Part shown: positions 40,980 through 49,264 of the stretch, in pieces
How positions within the stretch are numbered: the first letter of the stretch is position 1
Layout of the letters: each line of letters opens with the position of its first letter
NCBI GenBank assembly: GCA_019347805.1
Contig: JAHWKR010000011.1
Location: 1 to 64,000 of the forward strand
Direction of reading: 5' to 3'
Origin: Methanobacteriota archaeon
GTDB taxonomy: Archaea > Thermoplasmatota > E2 > JACPAO01 > JAHWKR01
DNA length: 64,000 bases
Position numbers and translations under genes: made by a program
The notes under the pieces: generated by a model
Told to the model about the DNA's origin: nothing
What the model saw: only the letters and a program-made list of their open reading frames with translations
The model's database searches: none

Positions 40980-41897
40980 ATGGGCCGCCCCGTCGGACGC
41001 CCCGTCGTCCTCCAGACCGACCTCCCGTTCCCGAAGCGGCAGGGCAAGGTGCGCGACATCTACGAGGTCGACGACCGGTTGCTCCTCGTCGCGAGCGACC
41101 GCATCAGCGCCTTCGACGTGGTGCTCCCGAACGGCATCCCCGACAAGGGTGCGACGCTGACCCAGATCTCCAATTTCTGGTTCGACAAGATGGCCGACCT
41201 CGTGCCGAACCACCTCATCGCCACCCAGGTGGATGATTATCCGGCGGCCCTGCAGGAACATCGCGAGGTGCTCGCCGACCGTTCGGTCCTCGTCGAGAAG
41301 GCGCGCCCCCTCGGCGTCGAATGCGTCGTCCGCGGCTACATCATCGGCTCCGGCTGGAAAGACTACCAGAAGACCGGCAAGGTGTGCGGGATCGAGCTGC
41401 CGAAAGGACTGCGGCAGGCGGAGGCGTTGCCGGAGGCCATCTTCACCCCCGCGACCAAGGCCGAGCTCGGCGCGCACGACGAGAACATCACCTTCGAAGA
41501 GGCTTGCGCCATCGAGGGCGCCGAGATCATGGAAGAGGCGCGCCGCATCAGCCTCGCCATCTACGGACGGGCGCACACGTTCGCGCGTGAGCGCGGCATC
41601 ATCCTCGCCGACACCAAGTTCGAGTTCGGCCGGCGACCTGATGGTACGCTCGTGTTGATCGACGAATGCCTCACACCCGACAGCTCCCGCTTCTGGCCTG
41701 CCGAAGAATACGCGGTCGGCATCTCGCCGCCCTCCTTCGACAAGCAATACGTGCGCGACCATCTCGAGACCCTCGACTGGGACAAGACCCCGCCCGGGCC
41801 GGTGTTGCCCGACGAGGTCGTGGAAGGGACCTCGGCGCGCTACAAGGAAGCGTTCAAGCGCCTCACCGGGAAGGATCTCGAGACGGTCCTCGAGTGA
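40980..41897 (+). CDS. purC: Phosphoribosylaminoimidazole-succinocarboxamide synthase
   Basis: Joins CAIR and aspartate with ATP in purine synthesis. The 305-residue protein shows the family signature KRQGKVRDIYEVDDRLLLVASDRISAFDV near the N-terminus, VRGYIIGSGWKDYQKTG and LADTKFEFG. This is the longer yeast/archaeal-like form. It is followed by a LysE-type exporter whose start overlaps the purC stop (GTGA), so they are translationally coupled. No other purine genes lie in the window. Confidence 0.96.
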   Translation: MGRPVGRPVVLQTDLPFPKRQGKVRDIYEVDDRLLLVASDRISAFDVVLPNGIPDKGATLTQISNFWFDKMADLVPNHLIATQVDDYPAALQEHREVLADRSVLVEKARPLGVECVVRGYIIGSGWKDYQKTGKVCGIELPKGLRQAEALPEAIFTPATKAELGAHDENITFEEACAIEGAEIMEEARRISLAIYGRAHTFARERGIILADTKFEFGRRPDGTLVLIDECLTPDSSRFWPAEEYAVGISPPSFDKQYVRDHLETLDWDKTPPGPVLPDEVVEGTSARYKEAFKRLTGKDLETVLE

Positions 41898-42553
41898 ACG
41901 CGATGGACCTCTCATGGACCGTCCTGGCGCTCGGTTTCGCCCTCGGCGCCTCGCTCGCCGCCCCACCCGGTCCCATCCTCGTCCTCTCGGCCGACCGGAC
42001 GGTGCATCGCGGCTTTTGGGCCGGGCTCATCGTGCCCATCGGGGCCATCCTGGGTGACGCGACGCATGCGCTCCTCATGGGTTACGGCGTCCTGCCGCTT
42101 GTGGCGCGCGTGCCGCATCTTCTCGACCTCTTCGCTGTCGGTGGCGCCCTACTCCTCCTCTTCTTCGCCCGGGACGCCTGGCAGAAGGCGCGCCGACCCC
42201 CGGACCTCGCCCATGCCGAAGGCGACGACCATGGCTGGAGCGCCCGTCACGGCATCCTCCTCGGAGGTCTGGCGGCCGGCTATATATTCGCGCTCTCGAG
42301 CCCGTTCAACATCGGCTGGTGGCTCTCTGTCGGGGCGACCCTGTTCCAGGACCATGGACCGGCCGTCTTCGTCGGCTTCTTCGCCGGCCTCTTCGTTGTC
42401 GTCCTCGCCTATGTCGGAGGGATCCGTTTCGCCGCCACAAGGATCACCTGGGCGGTCAAGGCGGTCTCCTACACCAGTGCCGTGCTGCTCGTGGCGTTCG
42501 CCGGCCTCGTGTTGTGGACCGGGCTTGATGGGCTCCTGACCGGCTTGGTGTGA
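41894..42553 (+). CDS. LysE/RhtB-family exporter
   Basis: A 219-residue membrane protein with six helices, exporting amino acids or related metabolites. The LysE N-terminal pattern ASLAAPPGPILVLSADRTVHRG and the P(F)NIGWW segment of the second half are recognised. The start is taken at GTG 41894, overlapping the purC stop; ATG at 41903 is an alternative and loses three residues. Its coupling with purC hints at export of a purine-related compound, as some LysE-like proteins do, but that is inference. Confidence 0.82.
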   Translation: MNAMDLSWTVLALGFALGASLAAPPGPILVLSADRTVHRGFWAGLIVPIGAILGDATHALLMGYGVLPLVARVPHLLDLFAVGGALLLLFFARDAWQKARRPPDLAHAEGDDHGWSARHGILLGGLAAGYIFALSSPFNIGWWLSVGATLFQDHGPAVFVGFFAGLFVVVLAYVGGIRFAATRITWAVKAVSYTSAVLLVAFAGLVLWTGLDGLLTGLV

Positions 42554-42628
42554 CCAGGACCCATCCCCTCCAGATGCGGGCCGGACTTGATGTGTCACCG
42601 CTGCTGAACTGCCGTCATCACCACCTAG

Positions 42629-42652
42629 AAATAGGAATAGGAATAGTTCCTA
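42629..42652 (+). promoter_or_regulatory. TATA region and operator-like repeat of the Fur gene
   Basis: The AT-rich AAATAGGAATAG is centred about 26 nt before the ATG at 42660. Directly after it, TAGGAA-TAG-TTCCTA (42638-42652) is a perfect palindrome with 6-bp arms, and TAGGAA also occurs just before it at 42632. The site lies between TATA and start point, a good place for self-repression by the Fur-family product. Confidence 0.5.
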
Positions 42653-42659
42653 ATTGAGA

Positions 42660-43070
42660 ATGACTCCTAGTCTCCAGGGCGAAGCGGTCCGCGACGCCCT
42701 CCACCGGCTCGACCACCCGACCGCCGACGAGGTCTTCACCGAGGTGCGCAAACACCTCCCCCGCGTCGCACTCGGGACGGTCTACCGCAACCTCGACCAA
42801 CTGGTCGCCCACGGCGAGGCCGCTGTCCGCTCCATCGGCGGACAACGCCGCTACGACCCCAACACCGACCGTCATGCGCACCTGCACTGCGACCGGTGCG
42901 ACCGCCTCTTCGACCTCGACTACGCCGACGAAGACCTCGACCGGCTGCGTCAAGCCGCCGAGAAGGTGGGTTTCCAGGTCGATGCGCGCGTCGTGGAACT
43001 GCAAGGTCTCTGCCGCGCGTGCAACGAGGAAAAACCGGAACGGCCTCCGCCGCCCACCCCACCGGTCTGA
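42660..43070 (+). CDS. Fur/PerR-family metalloregulator
   Basis: A 136-residue winged-helix repressor that senses metal or peroxide. The DNA-binding half has DALHRLDHPTADEVFTEVRK and LGTVYRNLDQLVAHG; the dimer/metal half has DRHAHLHCDRCDRLFDLD and a second CRAC pair, so both CxxC structural zinc motifs are present. Position ahead of rubrerythrin and DUF3501 genes favours a PerR-type role in oxidative stress. ATG at 42660 is preferred over the TTG at 42654. Confidence 0.93.
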   Translation: MTPSLQGEAVRDALHRLDHPTADEVFTEVRKHLPRVALGTVYRNLDQLVAHGEAAVRSIGGQRRYDPNTDRHAHLHCDRCDRLFDLDYADEDLDRLRQAAEKVGFQVDARVVELQGLCRACNEEKPERPPPPTPPV

Positions 43071-43151
43071 ACGACCACCGATCCACACCATCCCCCTCAC
43101 CACCGGACACCGTCCGGCCCTCTATCCTCGAACCAGGAGAGAACCCCCACC

Positions 43152-43589
43152 ATGAAACTCGACGGAACCAAGACACTCGAGAACCTCAAGGCCGCCTTCG
43201 CAGGCGAATCCCAGGCCAACCGCCGCTACCTCTACTTCGCCGAACAGGCCGACACGGAAGGCAACACCGACGTCTCGGAACTCTTCCGCAGCGTCTCGAA
43301 CGGCGAGACCAAGCACGCCTTCGGCCACATCGGCTACCTCGACGTCGACCCCGTGACCGGCGAACCCATCGGCGATTCCGAGAAGAACCTCAAGGCCGCC
43401 ATCGCCGGCGAGGTCTACGAGTTCACCGAGATGTACCCCGGCTTCGCCCGCGTCGCCCGCGACGAAGGCCACGAAGAGATCGCTGAATGGTTCGAGGTCA
43501 TGGCCAAGGCCGAGAAGGTCCACGCCGGCCGCTTCGAAGAGGCGCTCACGAAACTCACAGGAAAGAGATCAGGCATGATCCCCGCCTAG
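43152..43589 (+). CDS. Rubrerythrin, diiron domain only
   Basis: A 145-residue peroxide-reducing diiron protein. The ferritin-like helices have ExxH-type ligands in [44 protein letters not shown], and [12 protein letters not shown]. The C-terminal rubredoxin domain of classical rubrerythrin is missing (only SGMIPA remains), as in sulerythrin-type proteins. GGAGAG lies 11 nt before the ATG. Part of the Fur-rubrerythrin-DUF3501 operon. The electron donor would have to be a separate rubredoxin or flavoprotein. Confidence 0.94.
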   Translation: MKLDGTKTLENLKAAFAGESQANRRYLYFAEQADTEGNTDVSELFRSVSNGETKHAFGHIGYLDVDPVTGEPIGDSEKNLKAAIAGEVYEFTEMYPGFARVARDEGHEEIAEWFEVMAKAEKVHAGRFEEALTKLTGKRSGMIPA

Positions 43590-43597
43590 GAGCCCAC

Positions 43598-44167
43598 ATG
43601 GCCACCACCCAAGCGGTCCCACCCGTCACCTCCGACGACCTCGAGGACGCCGAGCGCTACGAGGCGGGACGCAAAGAGGCGCTCGTCGCCATGAACCGGC
43701 ACAAGAACGCCCGGCGCATCGCGCTCGCCGACGACATCAGCCTCCTCTTCGAGGACCGACGCACATTGAAGCACCAGGTGCAGGAGATGGTGCGCATGGA
43801 GTCGGACACCGTCGACGAGGTCCTCAAGCACTACACCGACCTGCAACCGGACCCGCGCGACCTCGTCGCCACGCTCTTTGTCGAAGTGCAGCGGAGCGAG
43901 GAGATCAGACCGCGCCTCAGCCACTACGCCGGCATCGAGCGGAGCATCCGACTCCGCATCGGCGACCTCACCGTCAAGGCCACCCCCGTCGGCGACTTCG
44001 GCGACGACCAAGCCGCGACCGCGGTCACCTACATGCGCTTCCGCTTGCCGGACGAAGCATGGGACCGCCTCCCCACCACGGAAGTGGTCCTCGACCATCC
44101 CAACGCCAAGGCGACCGTCCCGCTTCCCGATGCGGTCGTCGCCGACCCGCACGGCGTACGGTCGTGA
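43598..44167 (+). CDS. DUF3501-family protein
   Basis: A 189-residue protein of the DUF3501 family, recognised by RYEAGRKEALVAMNRHKNAR, DISLLFEDRRTLKHQVQEMV and LVATLFVEVQRSEEIRPRL. In many genomes this domain is encoded next to rubrerythrin and a Fur regulator and a cysteine-rich Fe-S reductase, as here except that the Fe-S protein is absent. Biochemical function is unknown. ATG at 43598 is 8 nt after the rubrerythrin stop; the longer track ORF is rejected. Ends 1 nt before convergent trmY. Confidence 0.88.
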   Translation: MATTQAVPPVTSDDLEDAERYEAGRKEALVAMNRHKNARRIALADDISLLFEDRRTLKHQVQEMVRMESDTVDEVLKHYTDLQPDPRDLVATLFVEVQRSEEIRPRLSHYAGIERSIRLRIGDLTVKATPVGDFGDDQAATAVTYMRFRLPDEAWDRLPTTEVVLDHPNAKATVPLPDAVVADPHGVRS

Positions 44168-44797
44168 TCAGCGCCCGCGGCGGTCCAACTCGTCGTGGAC
44201 GAGCGTCACCACCTGGTGCCCCTGCAGCCATTCCGGCCCCACCGAGACACGGCGGCCTTCCGCGACCCGGAAGGCGTCGTCGTGCTCCTCCTGCGCAAGC
44301 GGCCGATGGTCCGAGAGGACGAAACCGGGCGCGCCGCCCGTCATGCCGAGCGTCTCGTCGGCGGCCGCGCGCAGGTCCTCCCCTTCCCGGTCCAAGAGCA
44401 CGACCGGTCCCGCCTCGGAGAAACGCACCACCGCCTCGCTGTACGGCATCTCCGCCACCGAGACCCCCGGATGCGCCGGCTCGAAGACGCCGTTCGGGAC
44501 GACGTCGACCGCGAGCGCCTTCTTGACGAGCGCCGCCGCCGACCGTTCGTCCGGGTTGAGGTTGCGCACCGAGGCGCCATCGAAACGGACGGTGCGCGGC
44601 CCTCTTTCATCGTCCCCGACAAGGGCCAGCCACACCTCGGTGTCGGTGCGCACGCCGTGCGAGACGCACAAGGCGTTGGTCAAGACGCGCACCAGGACAT
44701 CCATACGACCCGCACCGCCGGCGAGGTCGCCGAGCGAGAAGGACGGGTCGACGGTGGCGTCATGGCCAAGGACGAGGAACCGGCGCCGCACGGCCAC
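44168..44797 (-). CDS. trmY: tRNA (pseudouridine54-N1)-methyltransferase TrmY
   Basis: SPOUT-family enzyme methylating pseudouridine 54 of tRNAs to m1-pseudouridine, an archaeal substitute for ribothymidine. The 209-residue sequence has FLVLGHDATVDPSFSLGDLAG and GRMDVLVRVLTNALCVSHG, plus the C-terminal SPOUT knot with LSDHRPL. Start is GTG at 44797, adjoining the srp54 stop, so the two genes are co-transcribed and probably coupled. Confidence 0.93.
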   Translation of the reverse strand: MAVRRRFLVLGHDATVDPSFSLGDLAGGAGRMDVLVRVLTNALCVSHGVRTDTEVWLALVGDDERGPRTVRFDGASVRNLNPDERSAAALVKKALAVDVVPNGVFEPAHPGVSVAEMPYSEAVVRFSEAGPVVLLDREGEDLRAAADETLGMTGGAPGFVLSDHRPLAQEEHDDAFRVAEGRRVSVGPEWLQGHQVVTLVHDELDRRGR

Positions 44798-46138
44798 CTA
44801 AGGCCCGCCGCCCTGGAACTTGAGCTGCCGCATCAGGTTGCGCTGCGCCTTGCGGTTCGACCCGAAGCCCTTCATCATGCGCTTCGTCATGTCGTAATAC
44901 TTCAAGAGGTCCTTGACCTCCTGCACATCGGCGCCCGCTCCGCGCGCGATGCGGCGCTGACGGCTCGACTTGATGAGGTTCGGCGCCTCCATCTCGGCCT
45001 CGGTCATCGAGTCCATGACCACCTTGAAGCGACGCATCTTGATCTGCGACTGCTCCATCTCCGCCCCCTGCAGCTTCTGCCCCATGCCGCCCGGGAGCAT
45101 CTGGGCCACCTTGCCGAGCGGCCCCATCTTGTTCAGCATCTCCATCTGGGAATACATGTCGTGGAGGGTGAACTTGCCGGACATCATCTTGCGCGCCGAC
45201 TTCTCCATGTCCTGGCCCTCGGCGGCCTCCTGCGCCTTCTCGAGGAGCCCTTCGATGTCGCCCATGCCGAGGAGGCGGCCGATGAAACGGTTGGCGTCGA
45301 ACTGCTCGAAATCGGCGATGTGCTCCCCGGTCCCGATGAAGACCACGGGCGCCTGGGTCTCCGCCACCGCGGAGAGTGCACCGCCACCCTTGGCCGTACC
45401 GTCGAGCTTGGTGATGATGACCCCGGTCACACCGACCGTGTCGTTGAATGCCTTCGCCTGCGGACCACCCTGCTGACCGACCGAGGCGTCGATGACCAGG
45501 AACTTCTCGTCCGGCTTGACCGCCTCGAAGATGGCGCGCATCTCCTGGATGAGGTCGTCGTCCAGCTTGTGGCGACCCGCCGTGTCGACGATGACCACAT
45601 CGGCCGATTTCTTGAACTTCTCAAGACCGCGCGTGACGATCTGGATCGTGTCCTTGTTGTCGGTCTCACCATAGAACGGCGTGTTCGTCTGCTCGGCGAG
45701 CGTCCGCAACTGGTCGACCGCGGCGGGCCGATGGACGTCCCCCGCGATGAGCGCTGGCCGCAGGCCCTTCTTCTGGAAATATTTCGACAGCTTGCCCGCC
45801 GTCGTCGTCTTCCCGTTGCCGTAGAGACCGACCAGCATGATGACCTGCTTCTTGAGCGGGATGCGGCGGTCGTTGCCGAGGATGGTGGACAGTTCCTGGT
45901 GGACGATGTTGACGACATGCTCACGGGCCGACATGCCGGCCGGCGGCTTCTCCTCAAGGGCGCGCCGCTCGATCGACTTGGTGAGCTGCAGGACCAGCTT
46001 GACGTTGACGTCGGCCGAAATCAGCGCCCGCTGGATCTCACGGACGACCTCCTTGATGAGCTGGGGGTCGATGTGCTTGGCGTTCGCGATGCGCTTGAGC
46101 GTGCCGCGCAGGCTCTCGCCCAGGTTGTCCAGGACCAT
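44798..46138 (-). CDS. srp54: Signal recognition particle protein SRP54
   Basis: GTPase that binds 7S RNA and signal sequences for co-translational membrane targeting. 446 residues: N domain (1-90), G domain with GLYGNGKTTTAGKL (104-), DVHRPAAVDQLRTLAEQ, DTAGRH and TKLDGTAKGG, then the methionine-rich M domain after residue 300 (MYSQMEMLNKMGPLGKVAQM, and MTEAEMEAPNLIKSSRQRRIARGAG for RNA binding). The track ORF continues upstream to 46789, but ATG at 46138 starts the conserved N domain; a TATA-like GCTTTGAAAG is near 46168. The 7S RNA gene was looked for and not found in the window. Confidence 0.97.
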   Translation of the reverse strand: MVLDNLGESLRGTLKRIANAKHIDPQLIKEVVREIQRALISADVNVKLVLQLTKSIERRALEEKPPAGMSAREHVVNIVHQELSTILGNDRRIPLKKQVIMLVGLYGNGKTTTAGKLSKYFQKKGLRPALIAGDVHRPAAVDQLRTLAEQTNTPFYGETDNKDTIQIVTRGLEKFKKSADVVIVDTAGRHKLDDDLIQEMRAIFEAVKPDEKFLVIDASVGQQGGPQAKAFNDTVGVTGVIITKLDGTAKGGGALSAVAETQAPVVFIGTGEHIADFEQFDANRFIGRLLGMGDIEGLLEKAQEAAEGQDMEKSARKMMSGKFTLHDMYSQMEMLNKMGPLGKVAQMLPGGMGQKLQGAEMEQSQIKMRRFKVVMDSMTEAEMEAPNLIKSSRQRRIARGAGADVQEVKDLLKYYDMTKRMMKGFGSNRKAQRNLMRQLKFQGGGP

Positions 46139-46141
46139 AGG

Positions 46142-46440
46142 GGGGTCGGCCCATCCGCCCTTGCCTTTCAAAGCCTTTCTGTACGCGGGCGACCCCTGAA
46201 ACGGGACGACCCGGCCAGAACGGCCGCCGGGACCGGCACGCTCGCTGGGGTCCCCGACGACCCTGACGTCGCCCTGCTTGCACCAAGGTACACCAAGCGG
46301 CGGCCATCCTGTCCTCAGACGATCCTGCGGGTGGATGTCACCGTGCCCCCTCCCGAAACAGGAAAAAGCCCCCACCTCCCTTCGATGCACCGCAGATGGG
46401 CCGGAGAAAGCTATTTGACCTCCATCACGGCAAGCGTCTT
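46142..46440. other. Divergent promoter region between srp54 and the Roadblock gene
   Basis: About 300 nt with no gene. It includes TATA-like elements for both sides (GCTTTGAAAG minus near 46168, and GCTATTTGACC plus near 46413), and a short direct repeat CACCAAGGTACACCAAG near 46278. Confidence 0.35.
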
Positions 46441-46475
46441 CTTTGGCCAGACCACACATGCAGCCGGGCCCGACC

Positions 46476-46841
46476 ATGATCCCGAAACAGGAGGCGCTGT
46501 CAAGCCGGCTCTCCGACCTCAACGCCACGAAGGGCGTCCGCGGAAGCGCCGTGGTGACCCGCGACGGACTCCCGCTCATCGGCGCCCTTCCCCATGGGAC
46601 CAATCCTGAGACCTTCGCCGCCATGGTGGCGACGACGGTCGGCGCCGCCGAGACCGCGGCCGCCGAGATGGACCCGACGAGCGCAAAGACGGTCACCGTG
46701 ACCTTCGAACGGATCACGCTCGTCGTCGTCGACGCCGGACCCGAACTGGTGCTCGCCACCGTCCTGGAAAGCGATGTGGCGCCTGACACCCTCCTCGACC
46801 GCCTGCACGGCCTGGCGAAAGAGGTCCAAGAGATCCTCTAG
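46476..46841 (+). CDS. Roadblock/LC7 domain protein
   Basis: A 121-residue Roadblock-fold protein; such proteins regulate small GTPases or motors. Features are SRLSDLNATKGVRGSAVVTRDGLPLIGALP and VTFERITLVVVDAGPELVLATV. The ATG at 46476 is used; ATG at 46458 would add six residues. It stands alone with its own TATA-like GCTATTTGACC near 46413, and the ccm operon follows 59 nt later. No partner GTPase (MglA-like) is in the window, so its role is unknown. Confidence 0.82.
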   Translation: MIPKQEALSSRLSDLNATKGVRGSAVVTRDGLPLIGALPHGTNPETFAAMVATTVGAAETAAAEMDPTSAKTVTVTFERITLVVVDAGPELVLATVLESDVAPDTLLDRLHGLAKEVQEIL

Positions 46842-46900
46842 GCCGCACGTCGAAGGACCGCCCAACAGCGATTTCTACGAGCCGCGCCGTCGACCCTCCG

Positions 46901-47578
46901 TTGTCCTCGACGCGCGACGCCGCCGTCACCCTCACCAAGGCCGACCTCGGCCACGGCACGCGACGCGTCCTCCAGGGCGTCGACCTCTCGGTCGCACGCG
47001 GTGAACGCATCCTTCTTCTCGGCCCGAACGGTTCTGGCAAGAGCACCCTGCTCCAGACCTTGGCGGGATTGCTGCCGGTCCACGGCGGCACCGTGCGCGT
47101 CCTCGGCTTCGACCCGCTCCGCGACCGCCTCAGGCTGCATGAACGGGTCGGCCACCTCGGACACCAGGACCCCCTCTACCCGGAACTCACCGGCCGCGAG
47201 AACCTCACCCTGCACGCGCGATTGCGCGGGATCGGACCCGATGCGGTGGAGCGGCTGCTGGGTGAAGTCGGATTGTCCGCGGACGCCGACCGGCGCACCG
47301 CGCAATGGTCGCGCGGCATGAAACGCCGGTTGGGATTGGCCAAGGCGCTCCTCGGGACGCCTGAGTTGCTCTTGCTCGATGAACCCGAAAGCGGCCTCGA
47401 CAGCGACGGACAGGCGTGGTTGGCGGAAATGCTCAGCCGTCCTGGACGCACAGCGGTGGTGGCGAGCCACAGACCCGAAGCGTTCGCCGGACGCTTCGAC
47501 CGGGTCCTCAGGCTCGATCCTGCGACACGGCGACCGGTCGAAGTCGCCACGTCCACCCATGCGGAGGTGTCGCCTTGA
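46901..47578 (+). CDS. ccmA: Heme exporter ATP-binding protein CcmA
   Basis: ATPase of the CcmAB(CD) complex of cytochrome c maturation system I. 225 residues: Walker A GPNGSGKST at 41-49, signature WSRGMKRRLGLAKALLG, Walker B LLLLDEPESG, H-loop ASHRPE. Start is a TTG at 46901 that fits a TATA-like GCGATTTCTAC near 46873. It overlaps ccmB as TTGA. First gene of the ccm locus. Confidence 0.9.
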   Translation: MSSTRDAAVTLTKADLGHGTRRVLQGVDLSVARGERILLLGPNGSGKSTLLQTLAGLLPVHGGTVRVLGFDPLRDRLRLHERVGHLGHQDPLYPELTGRENLTLHARLRGIGPDAVERLLGEVGLSADADRRTAQWSRGMKRRLGLAKALLGTPELLLLDEPESGLDSDGQAWLAEMLSRPGRTAVVASHRPEAFAGRFDRVLRLDPATRRPVEVATSTHAEVSP

Positions 47579-48237
47579 GCTTCGGCGTCCTCGTCCGGAA
47601 AGACCTCCTCGTCGAAGCGCGCGGCCGCGACGCCTTCGCCGCCTTACTCACTGTCGCCGTATTGGTGGCGCTCGTCGGCAACGTCGCCTTCTCGGGTCTT
47701 GCCACCGCCCCGGTGCGCACCGCCGCTGTCCTGTGGACCGCGATCGCCTTCGGCGCCCAGGTGGGCCTTGCGCGAAGCTTCGTCGTCGAACGGGAACAAG
47801 GCACCCTGGAAGGACTCCTTGCCGGCCCCGTCGCCGCGAGCGCGATGTTCTGGTCCAAGCTCGTCGCCAACCTCCTCGTCCTCGTCCTCGTCGGCATCGT
47901 CACACTGCTCGCCGCCGCCATCTTCTTCGCGCTCCCCCTCGACGTCCGCCTGTTGCGCGTCCTCGTCCTCCTTGTTCCCGGCGCGATCGGCATCGCGCTC
48001 GTGACGACGCTCGCCGCCGCCATCGCCGTCCACGGCCGCAACTGGATCCTCCTCGTGCCCCTGCTTGCGCTCCCCGCGCTCTTTCCGGTCATCGCCGTCG
48101 CCGTCCCCGGCAGCGCCCTGGCGCTCGGCGAGGCGCCGCTGGTCGCCCTGCTCCCTCACCTGCGTCTGGTGCTCGCCTACGACGTGGTGATGGCGGCCGC
48201 CGCGTGGGTCCTCGTCCCCTTCCTCTTGGAACCATAG
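47575..48237 (+). CDS. ccmB: Heme exporter membrane protein CcmB
   Basis: Membrane subunit of the CcmAB ABC transporter. 220 residues with six helices. The N-terminal amphipathic segment FGVLVRKDLLVEARGRDAFAALL and the FVVEREQGTLEGLLAGPVAASAMFWSKL signature are typical of CcmB. TTG at 47575 overlaps the ccmA stop (TTGA); the track frame upstream lies inside ccmA and is rejected. Confidence 0.9.
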   Translation: MSFGVLVRKDLLVEARGRDAFAALLTVAVLVALVGNVAFSGLATAPVRTAAVLWTAIAFGAQVGLARSFVVEREQGTLEGLLAGPVAASAMFWSKLVANLLVLVLVGIVTLLAAAIFFALPLDVRLLRVLVLLVPGAIGIALVTTLAAAIAVHGRNWILLVPLLALPALFPVIAVAVPGSALALGEAPLVALLPHLRLVLAYDVVMAAAAWVLVPFLLEP

Positions 48238-48314
48238 CCCATGCCGCAAAAGACAGGAACCCGGAACGATTCGGCCGCACCCACCGTGGTGTCGACCCCC
48301 TGGAGCCCCACTAC

Positions 48315-49079
48315 ATGAGCCTCGTCTCACAAGACGCCGACCGTCGCCTCGTCGGGGCCATCCGGCTCTTCGGATACCTCGCCGGCTGGTTGCTGCTCTT
48401 CACCGTCGGCATGGCCGCGCTGTGGGCGCCCGGCTTGCCCGATTGCGACGACTTTGTCACCGCCCAGGCGGCGCCCGACAACTGCCAGACCAGCCCCTTG
48501 GCGGCCAAGCTGCTCTTCTTCCATGTCCCGGTCGCCTTCGGCGCCTATGCGATGTTCCTCGTCCTCGCCTATTCCAGCTGGCGCTACCTCGCCCGCGCCG
48601 ACCGCGCGTGGGACGAAGCCGCCGGAGCCGCCGCCGAAGTGGGTGTGCTTTTTTCTGCCCTGACACTCGTCTCTGGTTCCCTCTGGGGCCACCTGGAATG
48701 GGGCGAACAGTTCGGCTATTGGCGCAACTCGGACATCAAGCTCGTCCTGACCCTGGTCATGTTCCTCGTCTACGCCGGCTACCTCGTCCTGCGCAAGCAG
48801 GTGTCCGAACCCCGCAGACGCGGTCGTGTCGCCGCGGTCTACGGCCTCCTTGGTTTCGTCACCGTGCCGCTCTCGTACGCCGCGCAACGCATCTGGCAAG
48901 CCCAGAGCATCCATCCCACCATCTTCCGCGCCGGCGACCCGAGCGCCGGTATCGTCACCGAAGGCTGGTCCGAGACCTTCCTGGTCGGCGTCTTCGCCTT
49001 CCTCGCACTCGCCGCCTTCTTCTTCGCCGCTCGTCTGCGGCTCGCCATCCACGACGCCGAGCGGGAGGTGGAAGAATGA
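48315..49079 (+). CDS. ccmC: Heme handling protein CcmC
   Basis: Membrane protein that presents heme to CcmE. 254 residues, about six helices. It has the heme-ligand regions AKLLFFHVPVAFGAYAM and QSIHPTIFR, and a divergent WWD-like segment GHLEWGEQFGYWRNSDIKL instead of the usual WGTWWVWD. ATG at 48315 starts the homologous part. The 77 nt between ccmB and this gene contain no ORF of note. Its stop overlaps the tiny ccmD start as ATGA. Confidence 0.9.
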   Translation: MSLVSQDADRRLVGAIRLFGYLAGWLLLFTVGMAALWAPGLPDCDDFVTAQAAPDNCQTSPLAAKLLFFHVPVAFGAYAMFLVLAYSSWRYLARADRAWDEAAGAAAEVGVLFSALTLVSGSLWGHLEWGEQFGYWRNSDIKLVLTLVMFLVYAGYLVLRKQVSEPRRRGRVAAVYGLLGFVTVPLSYAAQRIWQAQSIHPTIFRAGDPSAGIVTEGWSETFLVGVFAFLALAAFFFAARLRLAIHDAEREVEE

Positions 49080-49183
49080 TCCACACCGATGCGGAGACCC
49101 TGCATGTCTTGGGGGCGCTGCTGTCCATTTTCGGCGGGGCGTTGCTCTACGCCTGGTGGCTGTTGGTGCGGGGTCGTCGCTGA
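49076..49183 (+). CDS. ccmD: CcmD-like small membrane protein
   Basis: A 35-residue single-helix protein missed by the track as a separate gene. ATG overlaps the ccmC TGA. The helix LGALLSIFGGALLYAWWLLV and the basic end RGRR match CcmD, which stabilises the CcmABC-E complex. The assignment rests on size, helix and position. Confidence 0.75.
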   Translation: MIHTDAETLHVLGALLSIFGGALLYAWWLLVRGRR

Positions 49184-49233
49184 GCCGCCATGCGGCCCCG
49201 GCGCACCCAGGCCCTCAAGCTCGGCACCACAGG

Positions 49234-49242
49234 TTTTATATT
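49234..49242 (+). promoter_or_regulatory. TATA box of the 49.3 kb BNR-repeat protein gene
   Basis: TTTTATATT is centred 26-27 nt before the ATG at 49265, a leaderless spacing. Confidence 0.7.
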
Positions 49243-49264
49243 CCGCCCGTGAAGCCGGTCCATC

